The notes under the pieces: model-generated | Told to the model about the DNA's origin: nothing | Database searches by the model: none | The model's input: only the letters and a program-made list of their open reading frames with translations | Position numbers and translations under genes: made by a program | From: Gemmatimonadota bacterium | Lineage (GTDB): Bacteria; Gemmatimonadota; Gemmatimonadetes; Gemmatimonadales; GWC2-71-9 | Reading direction: 5' to 3' | DNA: 35,330 bases | Assembly: GCA_003223415.1 (NCBI GenBank) | Contig: QHUY01000065.1 | Location: 47,439-82,768 of the forward strand | In this document: positions 1-6,566 of the stretch, piece after piece | Position numbering within the stretch: the first letter of the stretch is position 1 | How the letters are laid out: every line of letters starts with the position of its first letter

Positions 1-642
1 GTGCCCGCGCTGCTCGTGATCGGGGACGTCTGTCTGTGCGAGTATACCGACCACGGCCACTGCGGCGTGATCCAGGAGGGCGAGGTCGACAACGATGCCT
101 CGGTCTACCTGCTCGGCAAGGTCGCGGTCGCCCAGGCGCGCGCCGGCGTGGACATCGTCGCGCCCAGCGACATGATGGACGGCCGGGTGGCGGGGATCCG
201 CAGGGCGCTCGACGCGGCCGGATTCTCCCATATGCCGATCATGTCCTACGCGGCGAAGATGGCGTCAGCGTTCTACGGACCGTTCCGCGAGGCGGCGGGC
301 TCGGCGCCGCAGTTCGGCGACCGCCGGAGCTACCAGATGCCGGGCACGAACGCCGACGAAGCGATGAAGGAGATCCGGCTCGACGTCGCCGAGGGAGCGG
401 ACATCATCCTGGTGAAGCCGGCGCTGCCCTGTCTCGATCTCATCCGCCGCGCCAAGGACGAGGTCGGCTCGCCGCTCGCGGCCTACCAGGTGAGCGGGGA
501 GTACGCGATGATCAAGGCCGCGGGGGAGCGCGGCATGGTCGACGAGGAGCGGGCGATGTGGGAGACGCTGTATGCCATCCGGCGCGCGGGGGCGGATATC
601 ATTCTTTCCTATTTCGCACCTACTGCCGCAGAACAGCTGTAA
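1..642 (+). CDS. hemB: Delta-aminolevulinic acid dehydratase (porphobilinogen synthase), 5'-truncated
   Basis: HemB condenses two 5-aminolevulinate molecules to porphobilinogen, an early cytosolic step of tetrapyrrole synthesis. The visible 213 residues are the C-terminal two thirds of the usual ~325-residue enzyme; the true start lies upstream of the window and the GTG at base 1 is only where the sequence begins. The zinc-site cysteines are present ([14 protein letters not shown], Cys11, Cys13, Cys21 of this fragment), so this is the zinc-type enzyme. Both active-site lysines are visible: Lys86 in SYAAKMAS and the Schiff-base Lys139 in [11 protein letters not shown]. The gene ends in TAA at 640-642, and that stop lies inside a palindromic repeat shared with the convergent aquaporin gene. 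Identification is certain at family level. Confidence 0.96.
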   Translation: MPALLVIGDVCLCEYTDHGHCGVIQEGEVDNDASVYLLGKVAVAQARAGVDIVAPSDMMDGRVAGIRRALDAAGFSHMPIMSYAAKMASAFYGPFREAAGSAPQFGDRRSYQMPGTNADEAMKEIRLDVAEGADIILVKPALPCLDLIRRAKDEVGSPLAAYQVSGEYAMIKAAGERGMVDEERAMWETLYAIRRAGADIILSYFAPTAAEQL

Positions 643-742
643 CGGCGTAGGGAGAGCGGCGTAGGGCAAAAGGCGTAGGGAGAAGCGCGTGACGCCTCTT
701 CCCTACGCCATTTCACCCCTACGCTTTTTCCTAACGCCGTTA
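640..742. repeat. Palindrome of GGCGTAGGG units between convergent genes; possible bidirectional terminator
   Basis: Three direct copies of GGCGTAGGG start at 644, 658 and 672, exactly 14 bases apart. Three inverted, partly degenerate copies follow at 701, 717 and 730. The ends pair as TAACGGCGT (640-648) with ACGCCGTTA (734-742). The outer arms contain the TAA stop of hemB and, on the other strand, the TAA stop of the aquaporin gene. As RNA it would fold into a long imperfect hairpin on either strand, and a run of T follows on the right arm, so it may terminate both genes. The 14-base spacing links it to the seven-base repeats elsewhere in the window. Confidence 0.8.
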
Positions 743-1435
743 GATCTTGGCCGGATCCTTCGGCAGCAGAATGGTCTTCCAGACCAGCCCTGCGAGACCA
801 CCTCCAATGAGGGGCCCGATCCAGTACACCGCCTGCCCGTTCCACTGCCACGCGATCACCGCCGGGCCGAACGCGCGGCCGGGGTTCATCGCGGCGCCGG
901 TGAAGGGGCCGCCGACCACGACGCCCACGAAGATCGCCAGCCCGATGCCGAAGCCGCCGATCTTGGGCGCTTCCGGGGAGACCGCCGTGCCGAACACCGC
1001 GCTCACCAGGAAGAAGGTGAGCATCGCCTCGATCAGGATGCCTTGTAGGAACGTGATGGTGGACGACAGCATCGGCGTGCCGGCGGAGGTCGCGTGCACG
1101 GCGCCCCAGGGGAGCACCGCCTTCAGCAGGGCGGCGCCCAGGATCGCGCCGACCAGCTGTGCGCCCCAATACCGGCCGAGGGTGCCTGCGTCCACCTTGC
1201 CTGCGACGAACAGCCCGAAGGTCACCGCCGGGTTGATGTGGCCGCCGGAGATGTTCATCGTCGCCGAGACGATGACCGCCATCCCGACGCCGTGGGCGAG
1301 CGCGACCATCAGCGCGTTCGACGCTCCGGTCTGCGCGGCCGCCATGCCTGCGGCGACGCTACCCGCGCCCACGAAGACGAACAGCGCCATTCCGATCAAC
1401 TCGGCCGCGAGGGGCCGCAGGGTCTTGGGATTCAC
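740..1435 (-). CDS. MIP-family aquaporin (AqpZ/GlpF-like channel)
   Basis: Inner-membrane channel for water or small neutral solutes, 231 residues, the compact size of AqpZ-type proteins. Six hydrophobic segments are visible. The first half-helix motif is SGGHINPAVTFG; the second is GAAMNPGRAFGP, with glycine where the NPA motif normally has alanine, while the following arginine of the selectivity filter is kept. Start is GTG at 1435. It lies 48 bases downstream of the ketosynthase gene on the same strand and could be co-transcribed with that operon, though the gap is larger than within it. The AqpZ versus GlpF choice is not settled by eye. Its stop codon lies in the shared palindrome with hemB. 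Confidence 0.93.
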   Translation of the reverse strand: MNPKTLRPLAAELIGMALFVFVGAGSVAAGMAAAQTGASNALMVALAHGVGMAVIVSATMNISGGHINPAVTFGLFVAGKVDAGTLGRYWGAQLVGAILGAALLKAVLPWGAVHATSAGTPMLSSTITFLQGILIEAMLTFFLVSAVFGTAVSPEAPKIGGFGIGLAIFVGVVVGGPFTGAAMNPGRAFGPAVIAWQWNGQAVYWIGPLIGGGLAGLVWKTILLPKDPAKI

Positions 1436-1483
1436 GAAGGCATCCTTGATGGGAGTGAAGGCGGCGCCAATCTACGCGCGCGC

Positions 1484-2725
1484 CTACGCGCGCCGCAACA
1501 CCAGCGTGGCATTGATCCCCCCGAAGCCGAAGGAATTGGTCACGACGACCTCCGGGCGCGCCGGGCGCCCCTCCCGGGGCAGGCAGTCGAGGTCGCAGGC
1601 GGGGTCGGGCTGCTGCAGGTTGATGGTGGGGGGCAGCCAGCCGCGCGCCAGCGCCAGCGCGCAGATCGCCGCTTCGATCGCGCCGCTCGCGCCCAAGGCG
1701 TGACCGTAGTAGCCCTTGGTGCCGCTCACCGCGAGACGGTAGGCGTGCTCGCCGAAGACCTGCTTGAGCGCCGCCGTCTCGGTGCTGTCGTTGAGCGGCG
1801 TGGAGGAGCCGTGGGCGTTCACGTAGCCCACCTCGTGAGGCGCGACGCCGGCATCCTCCAGGGCGAGCCGCATGGCGCGGGCCGCCTGACGCCCGTCGGG
1901 CCGCGGCGCGGTCATGTGGTAGGCGTCGTTGTTGTAGGCGTGGCCCACGATCTCGGCGTACACCTTCGCCCCGCGGGCCACCGCCCGCTCCCGCTCCTCC
2001 AGCACGAGCACCGCCGCTCCCTCGCCCATCACGAACCCGTCCCGCCCGGCGTCGAACGGGCGCGAGGCGGTCCCCGGATCGTCGTTGCGGGTGCTCATCG
2101 CCCGGATGTTGCTGAAGGCCGCGAAGGTGAGCGGCGCGAGCGGCGCCTCCGCGCCCCCGGCCAGCATCACGTCGGCGCGGCCGTCGCGCACCACGTGGAA
2201 CGCCTCACCGACCGCGATCGTCCCCGAGGCGCAACTCATCGCGTTGGTGGCGTTCGGCCCTGTGAAGCCGAACTCGATGGCGATGTTGCAACTCGCCGCC
2301 CCGGGGAAGACCGCGAGCGCAAGCGACGCGTCGAGCCCGCGCGGCCCCTCGGCGAGGAACTTCGGGACCTGCTGCTCCGCGAACGCCACGCCGCCCAACG
2401 CCGAGCCCATCATCGCCCCGATGCGGTCGGGATCCTCCCGCCCGGCCGCGAGCTCGGCGTCCGTGAGCGCCAGCCGCGCACTGGTGACGGCGAGCTGGGA
2501 GAAGCGGTCGAGCCGCTTGGCCCGCTTGGCGTCGAGATGGTCTTGCGGCCGGAAGTCGGGGATCTCCGCCGCGATGTGGCTCCGGAACGGCGACGGGTCG
2601 AACCGCGTCAGCGTCTGCACCGCCGAGCGGCGTGCCTGCAGTCCCCGCCATAACCCGTCGGCCGCCGTGCCGATCGGCGTGACTGCGCCTACGCCGGTGA
2701 TGACGACCCGTCGCCGTCCGGTCAT
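1484..2725 (-). CDS. fabF: Beta-ketoacyl-ACP synthase II (FabF-type ketosynthase)
   Basis: Catalyses decarboxylative Claisen condensation of an acyl thioester with malonyl-ACP. It has 413 residues, the same length as E. coli FabF, with the active-site set offset by two: Cys165 in MSCASGTI, His305 in NAHGSSTPLND, Lys337 in SGTKGYYGH and His342. The glycine-rich C-terminal loop NSFGFGGINATLVL is intact, so it should be active. ATG at 2725 overlaps the SRPBCC stop by one base (TGATG), as at another junction of the unit; an in-frame GTG at 2728 is the alternative. It is the last gene of the packed operon with cyclase-like, methyltransferase and flavin genes, which suggests a specialised rather than housekeeping ketosynthase. 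No acyl carrier protein or chain-length factor is nearby, so the carrier would come from elsewhere. The symbol reflects sequence type, not a proven role in fatty-acid synthesis. Confidence 0.95.
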   Translation of the reverse strand: MTGRRRVVITGVGAVTPIGTAADGLWRGLQARRSAVQTLTRFDPSPFRSHIAAEIPDFRPQDHLDAKRAKRLDRFSQLAVTSARLALTDAELAAGREDPDRIGAMMGSALGGVAFAEQQVPKFLAEGPRGLDASLALAVFPGAASCNIAIEFGFTGPNATNAMSCASGTIAVGEAFHVVRDGRADVMLAGGAEAPLAPLTFAAFSNIRAMSTRNDDPGTASRPFDAGRDGFVMGEGAAVLVLEERERAVARGAKVYAEIVGHAYNNDAYHMTAPRPDGRQAARAMRLALEDAGVAPHEVGYVNAHGSSTPLNDSTETAALKQVFGEHAYRLAVSGTKGYYGHALGASGAIEAAICALALARGWLPPTINLQQPDPACDLDCLPREGRPARPEVVVTNSFGFGGINATLVLRRA

Positions 2726-3234
2726 CACTGTGCCCCCTCCGCGAACCGTTTAATGCCCGCGAGCGTCCGGACGGCGATGCCGTGGACGAAGACCGGGCCG
2801 ATCACGAGCGCGGCGGCCGCGCGCCCGATCAGCGGCCAGCCCGGGCCGTCCCAGGAGTGTACGATCTCCACTTCCACTGTGCCCACCGTGCCTCCGTGCC
2901 TCTGTGCCTCTATGCCTTCTGTGCCTCTGAGCCTCCAGATCACGTCCATGCCTCGCGTGATACCCTGCACGTGCCGGTAGCGGATCTCCCTGTGTGGGGG
3001 ATCGACCGTCATCTCCGACACCCACCATGCAGGCCAGCGCAGCGGCCCTCCCCCTTCCGACCCCCCGAACGACCGCCAGGCAGCCATCTCCACCGTCCCG
3101 CCGTCCGCGCGGCGCTCGAGAAACCGCACCGAGCGGTAGTGAGGCAGGATCGCAGGCCAGCGCTCGACGTCACTAGCGGCGGTGAACACCCGATCGATCG
3201 GGGCTCGAATGGAGATGCGATCGACGGTCAGCAT
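2725..3234 (-). CDS. SRPBCC / polyketide cyclase-like START-fold protein
   Basis: 169 residues. The N-terminus (VDRISIRAPIDRVFTAASDV, then ERWP) is the typical start of the Polyketide_cyc/SRPBCC fold, whose members bind hydrophobic ligands or act as aromatase/cyclases. Later blocks WWVSEMTVDPPHREIRYRHV and IGPVFVHGIAVRTLAGIKRF fit this fold. Residues ~100-119 are encoded by degenerate eight-base repeats (2879-2936) and look like an insertion. It overlaps the methyltransferase by seven bases and the ketosynthase by one, so translational coupling is likely. Next to a ketosynthase, a methyltransferase and a flavin reductase, a cyclase role on a polyketide-like chain is a reasonable inference. 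A lipid carrier or coenzyme-Q-binding role is also possible, because SRPBCC proteins are functionally broad. Confidence 0.85.
   Translation of the reverse strand: MLTVDRISIRAPIDRVFTAASDVERWPAILPHYRSVRFLERRADGGTVEMAAWRSFGGSEGGGPLRWPAWWVSEMTVDPPHREIRYRHVQGITRGMDVIWRLRGTEGIEAQRHGGTVGTVEVEIVHSWDGPGWPLIGRAAAALVIGPVFVHGIAVRTLAGIKRFAEGAQ
2879..2936. repeat. Octamer tandem repeats inside the SRPBCC gene
   Basis: On the + strand about six consecutive units of the type GTGCCTCT run from 2888 to 2936, preceded by a nine-base unit GTGCCCACC. One unit has nine bases, so the array is degenerate. It is translated in frame on the minus strand as residues ~100-119 of the SRPBCC protein, in a stretch rich in Gly, Thr, Glu and His that reads unlike the flanking fold. 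Confidence 0.85.
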
Positions 3235-3941
3235 TCGGTTCGCGAGGCTGATGGCTCCCTCGGCTCCCAGGCCGCCACTATCCTGGCGACCGGAGCGTAG
3301 TAGGCTCGCGCCAGCACGCCGGCTTCTTGGAGCATCGAGTTAAACTCCGCGCGCGTATACCCGCGCCGCAGCGATACCACGGCGTCGCGCCGCGTCTGGG
3401 CGCGCAGGGCCAGGGGGAACGACACCGCCCACATGCCCGCCATGGCGAACCGCGAGCGCCGCAGGTCCGCCAGCACCACGGCGTGTCGCGCGATCCGATC
3501 GAGCGCCGCGATCCAGCGCACGCACGTCTCGCGTGCGAGGTGATGCAGCACCTGGCTGGCCAGCACGACGTCCACCGAGCGCGGGGCCAGGGGCAGAGCG
3601 TCGCCGTCGGCGAGGATCGTCGTGACGCCGGCCGCGCGAGCGAGCCCGGCGGCGGCGGGAATGCGCTCGATGCCCAGCAGGTCGAGCTCGATCCCATAGC
3701 GCCGAGCAATTCGCCGAACTGCGAGCGGGATGTCCCCGGCACCGGTGCCGACATCGAGCAGGGTCCAACGCATCCCGCATCCCGCATCCCGCCTCCCGAC
3801 TCTGTCAAAGATCCTTTCGCAGGCGTTCACGACCGCTCTCGTTCCCCCAAACATCGCGTTGAGGCGTTGGATGTCCCGCAGCTCGGCCCGTACCAGTGCC
3901 GGGTCGGCGCGCGGGTCGTCGAGTAGCTCGGTCCCGAGCAT
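3228..3941 (-). CDS. Class I SAM-dependent methyltransferase
   Basis: 237 residues. Motif I LLDVGTGAGD (residues 61-70) binds S-adenosylmethionine. An acidic second strand LLGIER and the post-motif ASQVLHHL are typical of the Methyltransf_11/25, UbiE-like group. Start is ATG at 3941, sharing one base with the stop of the flavin reductase (TGATG); a longer upstream frame only overlaps that gene and was not used. Residues ~48-58, immediately before motif I, are encoded by GCATCCC heptamers (3770-3797). The C-terminal part (FNSMLQEAG, then VLARAYYAPVARIVAAW) is typical of small-molecule methyltransferases. The substrate cannot be read from sequence; context suggests a polyketide, quinone or lipid intermediate made or modified by the neighbouring enzymes. 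Confidence 0.92.
   Translation of the reverse strand: MLGTELLDDPRADPALVRAELRDIQRLNAMFGGTRAVVNACERIFDRVGRRDAGCGMRWTLLDVGTGAGDIPLAVRRIARRYGIELDLLGIERIPAAAGLARAAGVTTILADGDALPLAPRSVDVVLASQVLHHLARETCVRWIAALDRIARHAVVLADLRRSRFAMAGMWAVSFPLALRAQTRRDAVVSLRRGYTRAEFNSMLQEAGVLARAYYAPVARIVAAWEPREPSASRTEC
3770..3797. repeat. Heptamer tandem repeats inside the methyltransferase gene
   Basis: Three perfect GCATCCC units start at 3770, 3777 and 3784, followed by GCCTCCC at 3791. They encode a Cys/Gly/Arg/Asp-rich insert just before the SAM-binding motif. Confidence 0.88.
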
Positions 3942-4429
3942 CAGCCGCCCGCCAGGTTGGCGTAGCCGCCGCGGTAATAGAGGAGAGGGCGCCGGTCCGA
4001 AACCGCTCCGCCGATGACGAGCCCCAGAAACACCGTGTGGTCCCCGGCCGGCAGCGACGCCTGCTTGGTGCACTCGATGTGGGCCAGCACGCCCTCGAGC
4101 ACGGGCAATCGCTGCTTGTTCTCATGATAGCCGAGGCCGTCGAAGCGGTCCTCCTCGTCCTCGGCGAAGCGGCGGGAGATCGCCTCCTGGTCCGCAGCGA
4201 GGACGTTGACGACGAACTCCGTCGCAGCGTGGAGGGCGTCGTGCATGTCGTGACCGTGATCGACGCACACGAGCAGCAGCGGTGGATCGAGGGACACTGA
4301 AGCGACCGAGCTCGCCGTCATACCGAGGGGGCTCCCGTCCGGCGCGCGCGTGGTCACGACGGTGACGCCGGTCGCGAACCGGCCGAGCAGCTGGCGGAAT
4401 CGGGCGGGATCGACGCCGGGTGCGCTCAC
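3941..4429 (-). CDS. Flavin reductase-domain protein (HpaC/ActVB-like)
   Basis: 162 residues of the Flavin_Reduct (FMN-binding split barrel) family. It opens with FRQLLGRFATGVTVVTT, followed by GMTASSVASVSLDPPLLLVC, the FMN-binding core, and ends with AGDHTVFLGLV. Such proteins use NAD(P)H to supply reduced flavin to a partner monooxygenase; ActVB of actinorhodin synthesis and HpaC are known examples. The start is GTG at 4429, overlapping the stop of the upstream FAD gene in a GTGA; a longer upstream reading only extends back into that gene. Its position next to an FAD oxidoreductase and before a methyltransferase and cyclase-like gene suggests a two-component oxygenation step, but no classical FMNH2-dependent monooxygenase is visible in the window. 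Confidence 0.92.
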   Translation of the reverse strand: MSAPGVDPARFRQLLGRFATGVTVVTTRAPDGSPLGMTASSVASVSLDPPLLLVCVDHGHDMHDALHAATEFVVNVLAADQEAISRRFAEDEEDRFDGLGYHENKQRLPVLEGVLAHIECTKQASLPAGDHTVFLGLVIGGAVSDRRPLLYYRGGYANLAGG

Positions 4430-5654
4430 CAGAGGAGCCGGGCGAGGGTTCGGGGGGCGAGCACCGCGCGCACCGGCACGAAGTTGCCGGTCGCCCCCAC
4501 CACAAGATCCCCGAGATCCGGACGCTGCGCCAGCCGCCCAATGACCCGGTTGGCGAGCGCCGGCCAGCCGACGCCCAGCCCGATGAGACGCTCGAGAACC
4601 CACTTGCCGGCGAACGCGCGGCGTCGCGCCTGCGCGTAGGGCTGCAGGTCCGCGCCTGGGAGTGGGCCACTGACCCCGCGCGCGAGCGCGGGGATGAGGC
4701 AGTCGGCTGCGAGCTCAGCGCCTCGTAAGGCGCTGTAGATCCCCTGGCCGGTGAACGGATCGAAGAAGTCCGCGGCGTCACCCACGAGGCAGGCGCCCCC
4801 CCCCCCCCCCCCCCCCCCCCGGCGAACGGTCCGGTTGCGAGCACCTCGCGCACCAACCGCGCCTCCGTAAACCGGTCCCGCAGCCCGGGGAATCGCTCCA
4901 GCTCCGCTAAGAATCGTGTACGGTGCGCGCGGCCGCGGCCCCACCTCCGCACGGCGGCGAGCGGCAGCACCAGCGCGACGGTCGTCTCCCCGTGCCCGAT
5001 TGGGCCGAGGCCCACATAGCCCAGGCGGCTCACGTGCAGCTCCCCCTGCTCTTCGACGCCCGTGACCCCGGCCACGTGTGCCGCGAAGGCCAGGCGGCGG
5101 GGCAGGCCCGAGCGTCGCAACCCGAGTCGTCGCGCCACGACGGAATGCAGTCCGTCCGCCCCTACGACAACACGGCAGTGAAGCGTCGTCCGTTCTCCGT
5201 TGTCCGTTCTGACGATCACGCCGCCGACCGCTCCCCTCTCGTACAACAGGTCTTCCACCGCCGCCCCCTCCCATACCTGTGCGCCGGCGTGCTCGGCGGC
5301 CTGCCGCAGGATCGTATCTAGCACGGTACGGGGGAGTGCGAGTCCGTAGGGCCGGGGGCTAGGCCAGCGGTGACGGGCGGCGAACCGCCCGACCATCGCG
5401 GTGCCGTCGGGCGCGACCACTTTCATGCCGTAGAGCTTGGCTGGCGCGGCCCGTTCCACCTCTGGGAGCACGTCGGGCCCGAGACGCTCCAGGATCCGGG
5501 TGGTTTCGGGGCTCAGGTACTCCGAGCAGGGTTTGTCGCGTGGGAACCGGGCGCGGTCGAGCAGCAGCACGTCGGCGCCGGCACGGGCGAGCAGCAGCGC
5601 AGTCGCCGACCCGGCGGGCCCGGCGCCGACCACGATGGCGTCGAACCGGCTCAC
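4426..5654 (-). CDS. Geranylgeranyl reductase-family FAD-dependent oxidoreductase, frame broken at a 25-base homopolymer
   Basis: The N-terminal part (about 278 residues from GTG 5654) has the FAD-binding FDAIVVGAGPAGSATALLLA, the KPCSEYLSPE block and the VVVGADGLHSVVARRLG block of the geranylgeranyl reductase/monooxygenase family. The second FAD motif ACLVGDAADFFDPFTGQGIY and the remaining C-terminus are in another frame and end at TGA 4426-4428. The frames meet at a run of 25 C on the + strand (4796-4820), which encodes only glycines. A tract of 23 or 26 bases would restore one protein of about 410 residues. The homopolymer replaces a short variable stretch before the second FAD motif. Related enzymes reduce prenyl chains of lipids or quinones, or hydroxylate or halogenate aromatic compounds. 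It starts seven bases after the DUF92 stop and overlaps the flavin reductase (GTGA). It may be intact with a sequence error, phase-variable, or a pseudogene. Confidence 0.85.
4796..4820. repeat. 25-base poly-C (poly-G on the coding strand) tract
   Basis: An uninterrupted run of 25 C lies inside the FAD oxidoreductase gene, far longer than any other homopolymer in the window (the next longest is 10). The frame before and after differs by one base. It could be a slippage-prone phase-variation tract or an assembly or sequencing artefact. Confidence 0.95.
5189..5209. repeat. Three heptamers inside the FAD oxidoreductase gene
   Basis: TCCGTTC, TCCGTTG and TCCGTTC follow without gap. The 21 bases add exactly seven codons (around residues 149-155, reading RTDNGER), so the frame is kept. 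Confidence 0.75.
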
Positions 5655-5661
5655 GCGGTGG

Positions 5662-6345
5662 TCAGCGAAGCAGCATCCAGCCGAGCGGGACCGCCGCCCC
5701 GGCCAGAGTCGCGGCCAGATTCACACCGTCGTTGTCCAGCCATCGCCGGCCTCTGACGAGCACGACTGGTTCGTGACACACGGTGCCGGTGTGCTCGGTC
5801 CGCGCGGCGCAGGAAGGACACTCGAACAACCCCTGGATGGTGGCGCCGAGGGCCGAGTCCGCGAACATCCCGGCCAGTCCCGCCACCGCCGTGAGGGCGG
5901 CTGACCCCAGGGCGACGCCCCGGGGTTGCACGAGGGCGGCCAACCACGCCATTACCACCGCTCCGGCGGCACCGCCCAGCGTGCCCAGCAGCGTGATACC
6001 CCCGGAGGTCCCCGCCGGCACGGAAGACCACGTCGTGACCAGCCGCGGCGGCCAAGGGGAAAAGGAACCGATCTCCGTCGCCCAGGTGTCGGCCGTCGCG
6101 GCAGCCAGAGCGGCAACCGCAACCGACCACTCCCCGAACAGGGCGGCACCCGCGGCCACGCCGCCGTTAGCGAGCACCTGACGCGCCGTGCGCTGACCGC
6201 CCGCCCCACCGGCAAGCTGTGTGAGCAGGCTCCCGGAGACAAAAAAGGCGAGGAGCACCAGCAGCCCTCGCCATCCCAGCCCCCAGCCGACCGCCGCGCC
6301 GACGCAGAGGGCAGCCACCAAGCCGCCCCGGGTCAGCCACTTCAC
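5662..6345 (-). CDS. DUF92 family integral membrane protein (TMEM19/VTE6-like)
   Basis: 227 residues with five or six hydrophobic segments. Family hallmarks are ARQVLANGG, ATADTWATEIG, VPAGTSGGI and DNDGVNL. DUF92 includes plant and cyanobacterial phytyl-phosphate kinase VTE6, which phosphorylates an isoprenoid monophosphate, and the little-understood TMEM19. A CPSC-type motif (ECPSCAARTEHTGTVCHEP) before the last segments is a cysteine-rich loop that could bind metal. Start is GTG at 6345, overlapping the anti-sigma stop (GTGA). It is followed after seven bases by the geranylgeranyl-reductase-like gene, so a joint role in prenyl-chain handling is possible; this is inference. Confidence 0.9.
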   Translation of the reverse strand: MKWLTRGGLVAALCVGAAVGWGLGWRGLLVLLAFFVSGSLLTQLAGGAGGQRTARQVLANGGVAAGAALFGEWSVAVAALAAATADTWATEIGSFSPWPPRLVTTWSSVPAGTSGGITLLGTLGGAAGAVVMAWLAALVQPRGVALGSAALTAVAGLAGMFADSALGATIQGLFECPSCAARTEHTGTVCHEPVVLVRGRRWLDNDGVNLAATLAGAAVPLGWMLLR

Positions 6346-6566
6346 TCGCCGAACAGCTCGTGCAGCAGCCGGCGTTTAAGCTCCGGTGGTGCACCCTCGG
6401 CGCGGCACCGGGTCCGCAGAAACCGCAGGAACATCCCTTCGAAGTCGAAGTGCTCCCCACAGGGCTCGCAATCGGCCAGGTGGTCCCGGATCTGCCGTTC
6501 CGTCTCCGGGGTCAGCTCCTTGTCCAGGAACTCGTACAGATGCTCTTCGCATTCGCGGCAGTTCAT
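6342..6566 (-). CDS. Zinc-binding anti-sigma factor, RsrA-like (ZAS family)
   Basis: 74 residues. Cys3, His29, Cys33 and Cys36 form the ZAS ligand set, with HLADCEPC as the H-x3-C-x2-C motif. Cys3 to His29 is 26 residues, the same spacing as Cys11 to His37 in Streptomyces RsrA. Extra cysteines at 6 and 54 could take part in disulfide switching. RsrA-type proteins hold a SigR sigma factor inactive when reduced and release it on thiol oxidation. The ATG at 6566 overlaps the stop of the sigma gene (ATGA), the usual arrangement for a cognate pair. Redox sensing is inferred from the cysteine pattern and the partner. Confidence 0.92.
   Translation of the reverse strand: MNCRECEEHLYEFLDKELTPETERQIRDHLADCEPCGEHFDFEGMFLRFLRTRCRAEGAPPELKRRLLHELFGE

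Noticed and set aside
1094-2653. 519-residue plus-strand frame across the aquaporin and ketosynthase genes
   Set aside because: It spans two well-identified minus-strand genes and shows no family motif.
3770-3797. CRISPR-like array
   Set aside because: Units are seven bases, contiguous and without spacers; they are simple tandem repeats, as are the other arrays in the window.
4122-4795. Extension of the FAD oxidoreductase in its first frame past the homopolymer
   Set aside because: After the tract this frame is Arg/Ser/Pro-rich noise, while the other frame carries the second FAD motif and overlaps the flavin reductase start properly.
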